DNA from: an uncultured Alphaproteobacteria bacterium
Lineage (GTDB): Bacteria; Pseudomonadota; Alphaproteobacteria; Bin95
Length of the DNA: 6,131 bases
NCBI GenBank assembly: GCA_913060845.1
Contig: CAJXVF010000162.1
Location: forward strand, 1-6,131
Direction: 5' to 3'
Both the position numbers and the translations under genes were made by a program. Below are positions 1 to 6,088 of this stretch, piece after piece (within the stretch, counting starts at the first letter, position 1; every line of letters starts with the position of its first letter). The notes beneath the pieces were generated by a model, which saw only the letters and a program-made list of their open reading frames with translations, was not told the origin of the DNA and ran no database searches.

Positions 1-48
1 CGAGATGTAGAGAGGTCTCGTGGGCTCGGAGATGTGTATAAGAGACAG
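1..48. other. Nextera i7-side adapter (library artefact)
   Basis: This is not genomic DNA. Bases 15-48 match the Nextera read-2 transposase adapter as I know it, from GTCTCGTGGGCTCGG through the 19-base Tn5 mosaic end AGATGTGTATAAGAGACAG (30-48). Bases 1-6 (CGAGAT) match the end of the Illumina P7 primer. Bases 7-14 (GTAGAGAG) sit exactly where the eight-base i7 index belongs and equal the reverse complement of CTCTCTAC, which I recall as index N707. Genomic sequence starts at about base 49. The mosaic end here is a preparation artefact and does not indicate a natural transposon. Confidence 0.97.
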
Positions 49-149
49 CCGCCAATACCGAGCCCGCCCCCCTCAGAGCGCTGCAGCAGGACAACGACGA
101 CAAGGGCTGCCGCGATCAGAATATGGATCGTCAAGATGATTGGAACCAT
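49..149 (-). CDS. secG: SecG, Sec translocon subunit (partial, N-terminus only)
   Basis: SecG is the small inner-membrane subunit of the SecYEG protein-export channel. Reading leftward from the ATG at 149, the frame begins MVPIILTIH, runs through a hydrophobic helix of about residues 4-22, and continues LLQRSEGGGLGIG at residues 21-33. The QRSEGGGLG stretch after the first membrane helix is the SecG signature in alphaproteobacteria. The second helix and the glycine-rich loop are missing because the adapter interrupts the gene at base 48; SecG is usually about 75-140 residues. The start at 149 places the conserved His at residue 9, as in relatives, and a weak GGA lies just upstream. An in-frame ATG at 167 would add six residues but has no visible ribosome binding site. 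The gene lies 93 bases downstream of tpiA on the same strand, a pairing common in this class, so cotranscription is plausible. I see no convincing terminator or separate promoter in 150-242. Confidence 0.88.
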
Positions 150-242
150 GGTTTCCAAAGCTTTCATATGGGAGCGCGCATAGGTTCGCGCAGCGCGACC
201 GTTCGATTTGACCCACTATGTACAGTCAGAAGCCCAGAGTTT

Positions 243-1001
243 CTAGGCGCAGGTTGCCGCTATACCCAAGAAATCTTCCGCCTTCAGGCTAGCACCGCCG
301 ATCAAGGCACCATTGACGTTGTCCAGCGCCATTATTTCCTTGGCGTTAGACGGCTTCACCGAGCCGCCATAAAGCAACCGAATCCCACCGCCGGCTTCGG
401 CGCCCAACATGTCTTCAAGTGCCGCCCGCATAGCTTTATGCACAGCCGTGATTTCATCCCGCGTCGGCGTCCGCCCACTGCCGATCGCCCAAACCGGTTC
501 ATAGGCGAGTGCGATTTTACTGCCATCAACACCATCCGGCGTGCAGGCGCGCACCTGGCGAGCCACAGTTTCCTCAGCTTTGCCAGCCAGTCGCTCCTGC
601 TCGGTTTCACCAACGCAGATGATTGGCTTGAGGCCAGCCCGCAGCGCGGCAGAGGCCTTTGCCCAGATAGCAGGGTCGCCTTCTCGATGGCCATCACGGC
701 GCTCTGAATGCCCGACAATAACGTAAGCACAGCCCATATCTGCCAGCATTTCGGCAGACACATCGCCTGTGAAGGCACCTGAAATTTCATTGTGGCAATC
801 TTGCCCGCCAACGTGCGCGCCCGACCCAGCCAATGCGGTTCCGACACGTTGTATGTGGAGATAAGGCGGGCAGACGAGCAGCTCCGTGATTGCTGGCGCA
901 GATGAAGCTCCAGCTGCGATGCCCTTTGCTAACGCATCAGCGTCCGCGCCGAGGCCATTCATTTTCCAATTTCCGGCGATCAGGTATTCGGGTTGGCTCA
1001 A
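243..1001 (-). CDS. tpiA: Triosephosphate isomerase
   Basis: This is a cytoplasmic enzyme of glycolysis and gluconeogenesis that interconverts dihydroxyacetone phosphate and glyceraldehyde 3-phosphate, acting as a (beta/alpha)8-barrel dimer. The 252-residue product has the normal family length and all key elements: AGNWKMNG with substrate-binding Lys13 and Asn11; SGAFTGDVSAEML at 74-86; VGHSERR with electrophilic His98; YEPVWAIGSG with catalytic-base Glu168, running into flexible loop 6 (about 169-179); and the phosphate-binding YGGSVKP (211-217) and GGASL (235-239). I chose the TTG at 1001 because AAGGA lies seven bases upstream (1009-1013) and because members of the family begin only a few residues before the AGNWK strand. 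An in-frame ATG at 1067 would add 22 residues unlike the family and has no ribosome binding site. The gene is divergent from the ppiD-trp operon and probably leads into secG. Nothing looks broken. Confidence 0.97.
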   Translation of the reverse strand: MSQPEYLIAGNWKMNGLGADADALAKGIAAGASSAPAITELLVCPPYLHIQRVGTALAGSGAHVGGQDCHNEISGAFTGDVSAEMLADMGCAYVIVGHSERRDGHREGDPAIWAKASAALRAGLKPIICVGETEQERLAGKAEETVARQVRACTPDGVDGSKIALAYEPVWAIGSGRTPTRDEITAVHKAMRAALEDMLGAEAGGGIRLLYGGSVKPSNAKEIMALDNVNGALIGGASLKAEDFLGIAATCA

Positions 1002-1008
1002 GGCAAAA

Positions 1009-1013
1009 TCCTT
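1009..1013 (-). promoter_or_regulatory. Ribosome binding site that fixes the tpiA TTG start
   Basis: On the minus strand the sequence reads AAGGA, then seven bases (TTTTGCC), then TTG. This is a good Shine-Dalgarno core at standard spacing and is the main reason to place the tpiA start at 1001 rather than at the ATG at 1067. Confidence 0.75.
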
Positions 1014-1108
1014 ATTTAATGCGACAATTCGGGCAATCACACTCGAATCAAGCGTATGTGACACCATATAAAGCGATCATAAAGGGCGAAATGTCCAATT
1101 CCAGTCCG

Positions 1109-1124
1109 TTGCCGGATTGCCGGA
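1109..1124 (+). repeat. Perfect tandem 8-base repeat, TTGCCGGA twice
   Basis: TTGCCGGA occurs at 1109-1116 and again immediately at 1117-1124. The second copy contains the proposed -35 element of the ppiD-trp promoter. Adjacent repeats at a -35 could be a regulator's binding half-sites, but this may be chance; no known operator is recognised. The first copy's GCCGGAT (1111-1117) is also exactly complementary to ATCCGGC at 1156-1162. Confidence 0.6.
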
Positions 1125-1145
1125 CGGTCATGACATCCCTATGAT
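1117..1145 (+). promoter_or_regulatory. Candidate sigma-70-type promoter for ppiD-trpEGD
   Basis: TTGCCG (1117-1122) and TATGAT (1140-1145) are separated by exactly 17 bases. They match the consensus TTGACA and TATAAT at four and five of six positions. Transcription would start near 1152, leaving a leader of about 40 bases before the ppiD start at 1194. This is the best plus-strand candidate in the divergent region, and the four following genes show no comparable signal in their short gaps. It rests on pattern matching only. I did not find an equally good promoter for tpiA on the other strand. Confidence 0.4.
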
Positions 1146-1149
1146 CAGC

Positions 1150-1168
1150 GGCCTTATCCGGCCTATCC
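1150..1168 (+). repeat. Imperfect tandem repeat in the ppiD leader
   Basis: GGCCTTATCC (1150-1159) is followed directly by GGCCTATCC (1160-1168), the same unit with one T missing. The two GGCC ends could also pair as a four-base hairpin with a six-base loop. The repeat lies at and just after the expected transcription start, so it could affect initiation or leader structure. Function is unknown. Confidence 0.5.
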
Positions 1169-1193
1169 TTTTATCAAGACACAGGGTCCGTTC

Positions 1194-3080
1194 ATGCTCA
1201 TCGCAATGCGCAAGCAAGCCGCCGGTTGGGTGGCTAAAATTCTGTTCGGGCTTCTCATTTTGAGCTTCGCAGCTTGGGGTATCGGCGATTATCTAACGCC
1301 TGAAGCCAATCCTGTGCTGGCCGAAGTCGGTGAAATTGAGGTCCGCCGCGACAATGTAGATGTCGCCGAACGTCGCCAGCTTGAGCAGATGCGACAACTG
1401 CTTGGCGCACGGTTCGATGTGTCCTCTCTGCCCGAAGGTGCCATCCGCGCCGCAGCGCTGGATCAGCTGATCGGTCAGGCTGCGCTTGATATGGAAGCAC
1501 GGCATCTTGGCGTCACGGCGGGCGAAGATGCTGTCCGCAACGCCATCATGGCCAATCCTGCTTTCCAAACACAGGCTGGAAATTTTGACGCGAACCGCTT
1601 CCGTCAAGCGCTCTTCAATGCTGGCATCGGCGAAGATAGCTATGTGAATAGCTTGCAAAAAGAACTCGTGCGCCAGCAATTGGGTGAGGCCGTCGCGATT
1701 AAGTTGCCGCCGCCGCAGCCTCTGGCCGAGATGATGTATGCCCTGGAAACCCAGACCCGCGCGATGGCAACAGCGAGCCTGCCACTAAGCGCTGTCACGC
1801 CAATCGTACCAACAGAAGCACAGACCAAAGAATACATCGCCGCCAATGCCGCGCGCTTCGCCGAGCCAGAACGCCGGGACATTCGCGTACTCTATATCTC
1901 CGTCCCCCGCGTCGCCGCAGCCACTGAAATCACAGATGCAGACGTCGCTGCGTATTATGAGGTCAACAAGGCAAGCTTCGTGCAGCCTGAAGTGCGCACA
2001 CTAACCCAAGCTTTGTTTAGCGACGCAACAGCAGCCAAGACCTTTAAGCAAATCGCGCCTGCGGACCCAGAAGCCTTCGCGACCGCCGCTGAAGTAGCGG
2101 GCGCATTGGTGACAGACCTTGGCCCGCTGCAACGCTCTGCCATCTTCCCGGCGTCTGTTGGCGAGACCGTTTACAGTCTCTCAACAGAAGGCCTGACCGA
2201 AGCACATGAATCCCGGCTTGGCTGGCATGTTGTTCTTGTTTCAAAGATTGAGCCTGAGAAAACAACGCCGCTCGCGGAAATCAAACCCGCCATCACGGAG
2301 CAGCTACGCCAGGAACGCGCCAATAGCGGCCTGATCGACGTCGCCAATGCCGCTGAGGATGCTTTGGCTGCTGGTGGTGATCTGGAAGCCGCAAGTAAGT
2401 CTGCCGGTCTCGCGCCGATTACCGTGACCGGTTACAGCCGAAGCGGAGCCGATGGATCAGGCCAGCGCCTACATGGCCTGCCAAGCGACCAAACCTTTAT
2501 CAACACTGTCTTTGACCGCAATGTTGGCGACCAGAGCGGCCTGATCGAGTTGAAAGACGGGTCATTTGTGTCCCTGATCGTCGACAAGGTCACACCTTCT
2601 GCGCCGAAGCCTTACAAGGATGTCCAAGCGGACGCCGCCAAGGCCTGGCAATCCGAGAAGCAATCTGAAGCTGCTCTCGCCCAGGCAAAAGCCATTGGCG
2701 AAGCAGCCGACGTGACGGCGTTCAAAGCGGCTGCAACAGCCATTGGCCTATCCGTCACAGAGTTTGCGCCAAAGACCCGGCAGATTCTGCAACAGGAAAC
2801 CGAGCTTCCGGCACATCTGATCGAAAGCGCGTTTGCAGCTGCGGAGAAAACATCCGTTCAAGCAATCAATGGCGATGCCGTAGCAATCGTCTACGTTCAG
2901 TCGATTACAAAGCCAACGTTTGATCCGAAGGGCGAAGCGGAAGCCGCATACTTGGCGCAGCTCGCCAATGTTTACGCGAATGATCGTGTTGAGGTTCTGG
3001 GCGCCGTCGCGCGCGCAGCAAACCCAGCTACGATCAACAATGTTCCTGAAGCGCCGCCCGCCGGCCCGTACCTGCAGTAG
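1194..3080 (+). CDS. ppiD: PpiD/SurA-type membrane-anchored periplasmic peptidyl-prolyl isomerase/chaperone
   Basis: This 628-residue protein is built like PpiD: a short basic cytoplasmic start (MRKQ at 5-8), one membrane helix at about 12-31 ending FAAWGIGD, then a long periplasmic part. A SurA-like helical N-terminal region spans about 40-175. A parvulin (PPIC) rotamase-like domain spans about 265-350, with strand RTLTQALF (268-275), a DLGPL turn and GWHVVLV (343-349). An alanine-rich helical C-terminal half follows. PpiD-family proteins assist folding of exported proteins emerging from the Sec channel. The first parvulin His appears to be Gln272, while the late His345 is kept, so isomerase activity is doubtful, as reported for E. 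coli PpiD. The ATG at 1194 has AGGG seven bases upstream; a second ATG at 1206 is possible. The gene ends five bases before trpE and so heads the trp transcription unit. The symbol is by family resemblance; orthology to E. coli ppiD is not proven. Confidence 0.88.
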   Translation: MLIAMRKQAAGWVAKILFGLLILSFAAWGIGDYLTPEANPVLAEVGEIEVRRDNVDVAERRQLEQMRQLLGARFDVSSLPEGAIRAAALDQLIGQAALDMEARHLGVTAGEDAVRNAIMANPAFQTQAGNFDANRFRQALFNAGIGEDSYVNSLQKELVRQQLGEAVAIKLPPPQPLAEMMYALETQTRAMATASLPLSAVTPIVPTEAQTKEYIAANAARFAEPERRDIRVLYISVPRVAAATEITDADVAAYYEVNKASFVQPEVRTLTQALFSDATAAKTFKQIAPADPEAFATAAEVAGALVTDLGPLQRSAIFPASVGETVYSLSTEGLTEAHESRLGWHVVLVSKIEPEKTTPLAEIKPAITEQLRQERANSGLIDVANAAEDALAAGGDLEAASKSAGLAPITVTGYSRSGADGSGQRLHGLPSDQTFINTVFDRNVGDQSGLIELKDGSFVSLIVDKVTPSAPKPYKDVQADAAKAWQSEKQSEAALAQAKAIGEAADVTAFKAAATAIGLSVTEFAPKTRQILQQETELPAHLIESAFAAAEKTSVQAINGDAVAIVYVQSITKPTFDPKGEAEAAYLAQLANVYANDRVEVLGAVARAANPATINNVPEAPPAGPYLQ

Positions 3081-3085
3081 ACCCA

Positions 3086-4591
3086 ATGCGCATAGACCCC
3101 GAACGCTCGACCTTCGCTGATACATATAACGCCGGGGCGCCACAAGTCGCGTGGACACAGGTTTCCGCTGATCTGGAAACCACCGTGTCCGCCATGCTTA
3201 AGCTATCCGGCGGTGGCTCCAATAGTTTTATTCTGGAAAGTGTCGAAGGTGGGGAAACCCGTGGCCGCTATTCCTTCATCGGTATTGAACCAGACCTGAT
3301 CTGGCGGTGCCGGGGCAATCAGGCGGAAGTCAGCCGCACAGCGCCCCATGCAGAAGCCTCATATCAGGCCGAAACGCAGGTCTCACTCGATTCGCTCCGT
3401 GCACTGATTGCCGAGTCGCAGATCGAAAGCCTGCCCGTTGGCCTACCGCCCATGGCGTCGAGCCTCGTTGGCTATATGGGCTATGACATGGTCCGCCTGA
3501 TGGAGCGGTTACCGAACGAGCCTGAAGACACGCTCGGCATTCCAGACGGCATCTTCGTCCGCCCAACGATCATGGCTGTGTTTGATACGGTCGGGGATAT
3601 CATCACGATCGTAACACCCGTCCGCCCTGCATCAGGCGTGGATGCTAATACGGCCTATGCTGAGGCTGCGGGTCGGCTTGCCGCTGCCGTTGAGCGCCTA
3701 AACGGCCCCATGCCTACCCGCGCGCACCAGTCTGGAGCTGCAGCCCAACCACTGGCGCCAGAAGACATCGAGTCCAATTTCTCAAAGCCGGACTTTTTGG
3801 CGGCTGTTGAAACAGCCAAGGAATATATCCGTGCTGGCGACGCGTTCCAGATCGTGCCAAGCCAGCGGTTCGTCGTACCGTTTGAGCAAGAACCGTTTGA
3901 CCTCTACCGGTCGCTTCGGCGATTGAACCCCTCACCGTTTCTGTTCTTCTTGGATTACGGCGATTTCTCCATTGTCGGCTCCAGCCCAGAAATTCTGGTT
4001 CGCGCGCGCGATGACGTTGTTACGATTCGTCCGCTTGCAGGCACGCGTCGCCGCGGCGCGAATGCCGCTGAGGACGCTGCACTGGCTGAGAGCTTGAAGA
4101 ACGATCCGAAGGAACTTGCTGAGCATCTGATGCTGCTGGATTTGGCGCGAAACGATGTCGGCCGCGTATCTGAAATCGGCAGCGTCGAGGTGACCGCTCA
4201 ATTTGATATCGAGCGCTACAGCCATGTCATGCATATGAGCTCGACCGTCATTGGTCAAATCACACCTGAGTTTGACGAAATCGGCGCGCTGATCGCAGGC
4301 TTCCCAGCTGGTACCGTATCCGGCGCACCAAAAGTTCGGGCGATGGAAATCATCGATGAATTGGAGCCGACCAAGCGCGGCGTCTATGCCGGGTGCATTG
4401 GATACTTTGCCTCCAACGGCTCTATGGATACCTGCATCGCCTTGCGCACCGGCGTCGTGAAAGACGGCAAACTTTATGTGCAGGCTGGTGTCGGCGTCGT
4501 GGCGGATAGTGATCCAGAAGCCGAATACCAGGAATGCCATGACAAAGCTCGCGCCTTGGTGCGCGCTGCAGAGGCCGCCCGGTCGCTTTAA
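3086..4591 (+). CDS. trpE: Anthranilate synthase component I
   Basis: TrpE converts chorismate plus ammonia to anthranilate and pyruvate, the first committed step of tryptophan synthesis, working with TrpG in the cytoplasm. The 501-residue length is normal. The N-terminal domain carries the ILES motif (49-52) and the core has NPSPF (281-285), both part of the tryptophan feedback pocket, so end-product inhibition is expected. The chorismate-binding domain (about 235-495) shows RPLAGTRRRG (315-324), EHLMLLDLARND (346-357), RYSHVMH with His380, GTVSGAPK (409-416) and QAGVGVVADSDPE (466-478). Ala318 in PLAGT separates it from aminodeoxychorismate synthase PabB, which has Lys there. The last motif has Val469 where Ala or Gly is usual, probably a tolerated change. 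The start lies five bases after the ppiD stop, with no clear ribosome binding site, so translational coupling to ppiD is likely. No leader peptide rich in Trp codons precedes it. Confidence 0.97.
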   Translation: MRIDPERSTFADTYNAGAPQVAWTQVSADLETTVSAMLKLSGGGSNSFILESVEGGETRGRYSFIGIEPDLIWRCRGNQAEVSRTAPHAEASYQAETQVSLDSLRALIAESQIESLPVGLPPMASSLVGYMGYDMVRLMERLPNEPEDTLGIPDGIFVRPTIMAVFDTVGDIITIVTPVRPASGVDANTAYAEAAGRLAAAVERLNGPMPTRAHQSGAAAQPLAPEDIESNFSKPDFLAAVETAKEYIRAGDAFQIVPSQRFVVPFEQEPFDLYRSLRRLNPSPFLFFLDYGDFSIVGSSPEILVRARDDVVTIRPLAGTRRRGANAAEDAALAESLKNDPKELAEHLMLLDLARNDVGRVSEIGSVEVTAQFDIERYSHVMHMSSTVIGQITPEFDEIGALIAGFPAGTVSGAPKVRAMEIIDELEPTKRGVYAGCIGYFASNGSMDTCIALRTGVVKDGKLYVQAGVGVVADSDPEAEYQECHDKARALVRAAEAARSL

Positions 4592-4646
4592 CGGCCACTG
4601 AACCTAGTATAAGCTGCCGTATCCCCAGGCGAACGCGGCGGAACGC

Positions 4647-4651
4647 GAGGA
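4647..4651 (+). promoter_or_regulatory. Ribosome binding site of trpG
   Basis: GAGGA lies seven bases before the ATG at 4659. It is the strongest Shine-Dalgarno match in the operon, which fits the 67-base trpE-trpG gap: unlike trpE, trpG cannot rely on a closely preceding stop codon. Just upstream is a short direct repeat, GAACGCG at 4631-4637 and 4641-4647, of no evident function. Confidence 0.7.
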
Positions 4652-4658
4652 CGCACAT

Positions 4659-5297
4659 ATGTTTTTGCTGATCGATAACTACGACAGCTTTGTCTACAAT
4701 CTGCGGCACTTCATCAGCGAACTTGGCGCAAACGTGACCGTAAAGCGTAATGATGAGATTACCGTCGATGAGGTGATCAACGGAGGCTATGAGGGCGTTA
4801 TCCTCTCCCCCGGCCCTTGCACGCCCAATGAGGCAGGAATCTGCCTAGATGTCGTGCGTCAGGCACCGGATGCTTTGCCGATCTTCGGTGTATGTCTTGG
4901 CCATCAGACCATCGGGCAAGCCTTTGGCGGCGTTATCGAACGCGCGCCAGAACCGCTGCATGGCAAACTCAGTGTTGTATCAACAGACCAAACGGGTGTG
5001 TTCGCAGACCTGCCGGAACAGTTTGAGGCGACGCGCTATCACTCGCTCGTTATCCAACCGCAATCCCTGCCGAACAGCTTGATCGTCAATGCGCGCACGC
5101 AGGATGGCTGCATCATGGGCGTTATGCATGCGGATCGCCCGATCCACGCTGTACAATTCCATCCGGAAAGCATCGCATCCGAATACGGCCATAAGCTACT
5201 TGGGAACTTCCTGAGAATGGCGACCAATGGTCGGTTGCCCAATAAAGATCCCAAACCGCTTCCGGCGCGCCGGAAGTATGCCATGGACGGAGCCTGA
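4659..5297 (+). CDS. trpG: Anthranilate synthase component II, glutamine amidotransferase
   Basis: TrpG is the class I glutamine amidotransferase subunit that hydrolyses glutamine and passes ammonia to TrpE. All expected elements of the 212-residue product are present: LLIDNYDSFVYNL at 3-15; the oxyanion loop LSPGPCTP (49-56); the nucleophile elbow GVCLGHQ with Cys79; HGK at 101-103; and FHPES with His168 and Glu170 completing the triad. The amidotransferase domain fills about 1-195, followed by a short basic tail ending KYAMDGA. It is a standalone protein, not fused to TrpE or TrpD. In some bacteria one such subunit also serves folate synthesis as PabA; sequence alone cannot exclude that, but the position between trpE and trpD makes tryptophan its main role. 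The stop lies four bases before the trpD ATG. Confidence 0.97.
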   Translation: MFLLIDNYDSFVYNLRHFISELGANVTVKRNDEITVDEVINGGYEGVILSPGPCTPNEAGICLDVVRQAPDALPIFGVCLGHQTIGQAFGGVIERAPEPLHGKLSVVSTDQTGVFADLPEQFEATRYHSLVIQPQSLPNSLIVNARTQDGCIMGVMHADRPIHAVQFHPESIASEYGHKLLGNFLRMATNGRLPNKDPKPLPARRKYAMDGA

Positions 5298-5301
5298 CAT
5301 C

Positions 5302-6088
5302 ATGGACCTTAGGCCTTTCCTGACCCAAATATCGCTTGGCCAGTCGCTCGATCAGCAGCAAGCTGAAGATGCCTTCAATGTCATGATGTCTGGCGATGCG
5401 ACACCGGCACAAATGGGCGCCCTCCTCATGGGCATGCGCGTGCGCGGCGAAACAGAAGCTGAGCTAACAGGTGCCGCCCGCGCCATGCGCGCTAAAGCGG
5501 TCAAGATCAAACCACCACCTGGTGCTATCGACACCTGCGGTACCGGTGGCGGGCCCAAGGGCACGCTGAATATCTCGACAGCCGTAGCGCTTGTTGTTGC
5601 GGGCGCCGGCGTTCCAGTGGCGAAGCACGGCAACCGCGCTGCATCATCTAAATCAGGTTCGTCTGATGTGCTCGGCGCTCTTGGTGTCAATATCGATGCA
5701 GATATGTCGCTTGTTGAGCGTGCGCTTTGGGAAGCCAATATCGCATTCATGATGGCACCAAGGCATCACGGTGCCACCCGCCATGTTGCTGGTGTGAGGA
5801 CAGAACTCGCGACCCGCACGATCTTCAACCTGCTAGGCCCTCTCTCCAATCCAGCAGAAGCGCCACGCCAGCTTATGGGCATCTTCGCGGCAGAATATGT
5901 GGAGCGGCAAGCCAAAGTGCTCGGGGCGCTTGGATCAGAGCGGGCTTGGGTCGTCCATGGTTCAGATGGCATGGATGAGTTGACCACGACCGGCACATCC
6001 ACTGTGGCCGAGTTGAACAATGGCAAGGTCACCTTGTTCGAGCTTTCCCCTACTGATGCCGGCATTCCAACTGCATCCACGAATGATT
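5302..6088 (+). CDS. trpD: Anthranilate phosphoribosyltransferase (partial, C-terminus missing)
   Basis: TrpD transfers phosphoribose from PRPP to anthranilate, the second step of the pathway. About 262 residues are genomic, against roughly 340 for the family; the rest is lost at the right adapter. Visible in order are the helical N-terminal domain (1-70), PRPP loop CGTGGGPKGTLNIST (79-93), KHGNRAASSKSGSSD (108-122), the anthranilate-site segment around HVAGVR (161-166) and RTIFNLLGPLSNP (172-184), and the metal-binding pair Asp225-Glu226 in GMDELT. Gly84 replaces the Asp of the usual GTGGD motif. The start at 5302 gives the family-like MDLRPFL, with GGAG nine bases upstream (5289-5292). ATGs at 5278 and 5227 in the same frame would overlap trpG and add residues unlike the family. 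The open frame runs on to a stop at 6126, but its last 12 residues (SVSYTHSDAADE) come from adapter and must be discarded. trpC would be expected downstream. Confidence 0.95.

Noticed and set aside
30..48. Tn5 mosaic end as evidence of a natural transposon
   Set aside because: It is joined to Illumina index and primer sequence, and the partner adapter is at the other end, so it comes from library preparation.
183..200. Inverted repeat GGTTCGCGCAGCGCGACC between tpiA and secG, as a terminator
   Set aside because: The stem is short with a three-base loop and one bulge, and no T-run follows on either strand, so it does not meet the pattern of an intrinsic terminator.
123..707. Plus-strand open frame of 194 codons opposite tpiA
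   Set aside because: It lies almost entirely antisense to a clear triosephosphate isomerase gene, has a composition typical of a shadow frame and resembles no protein family I know.
890..1144. Plus-strand frame of 84 codons starting inside tpiA and running into the divergent region
   Set aside because: It begins antisense to the tpiA coding sequence, overlaps the candidate ppiD promoter, has no convincing ribosome binding site and shows no recognisable motif.
1150..1172. GGCC-TTATCC-GGCC followed by CCTTTTAT, as an intrinsic terminator or attenuator
   Set aside because: The stem is only four base pairs and the T-run has four bases. No gene ends upstream on the plus strand, and no leader peptide with Trp codons is present. 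It is kept only as a repeat.
3932..4540. Minus-strand open frame of 202 codons opposite trpE
   Set aside because: It is fully antisense to the conserved chorismate-binding domain of trpE; its openness follows from the codon use of trpE.
4592..4658. Trp attenuator or leader peptide in the trpE-trpG gap
   Set aside because: The 67 bases show no run of TGG codons in a small frame with a ribosome binding site, and no strong competing hairpins. Only the trpG ribosome binding site and a short direct repeat are visible.
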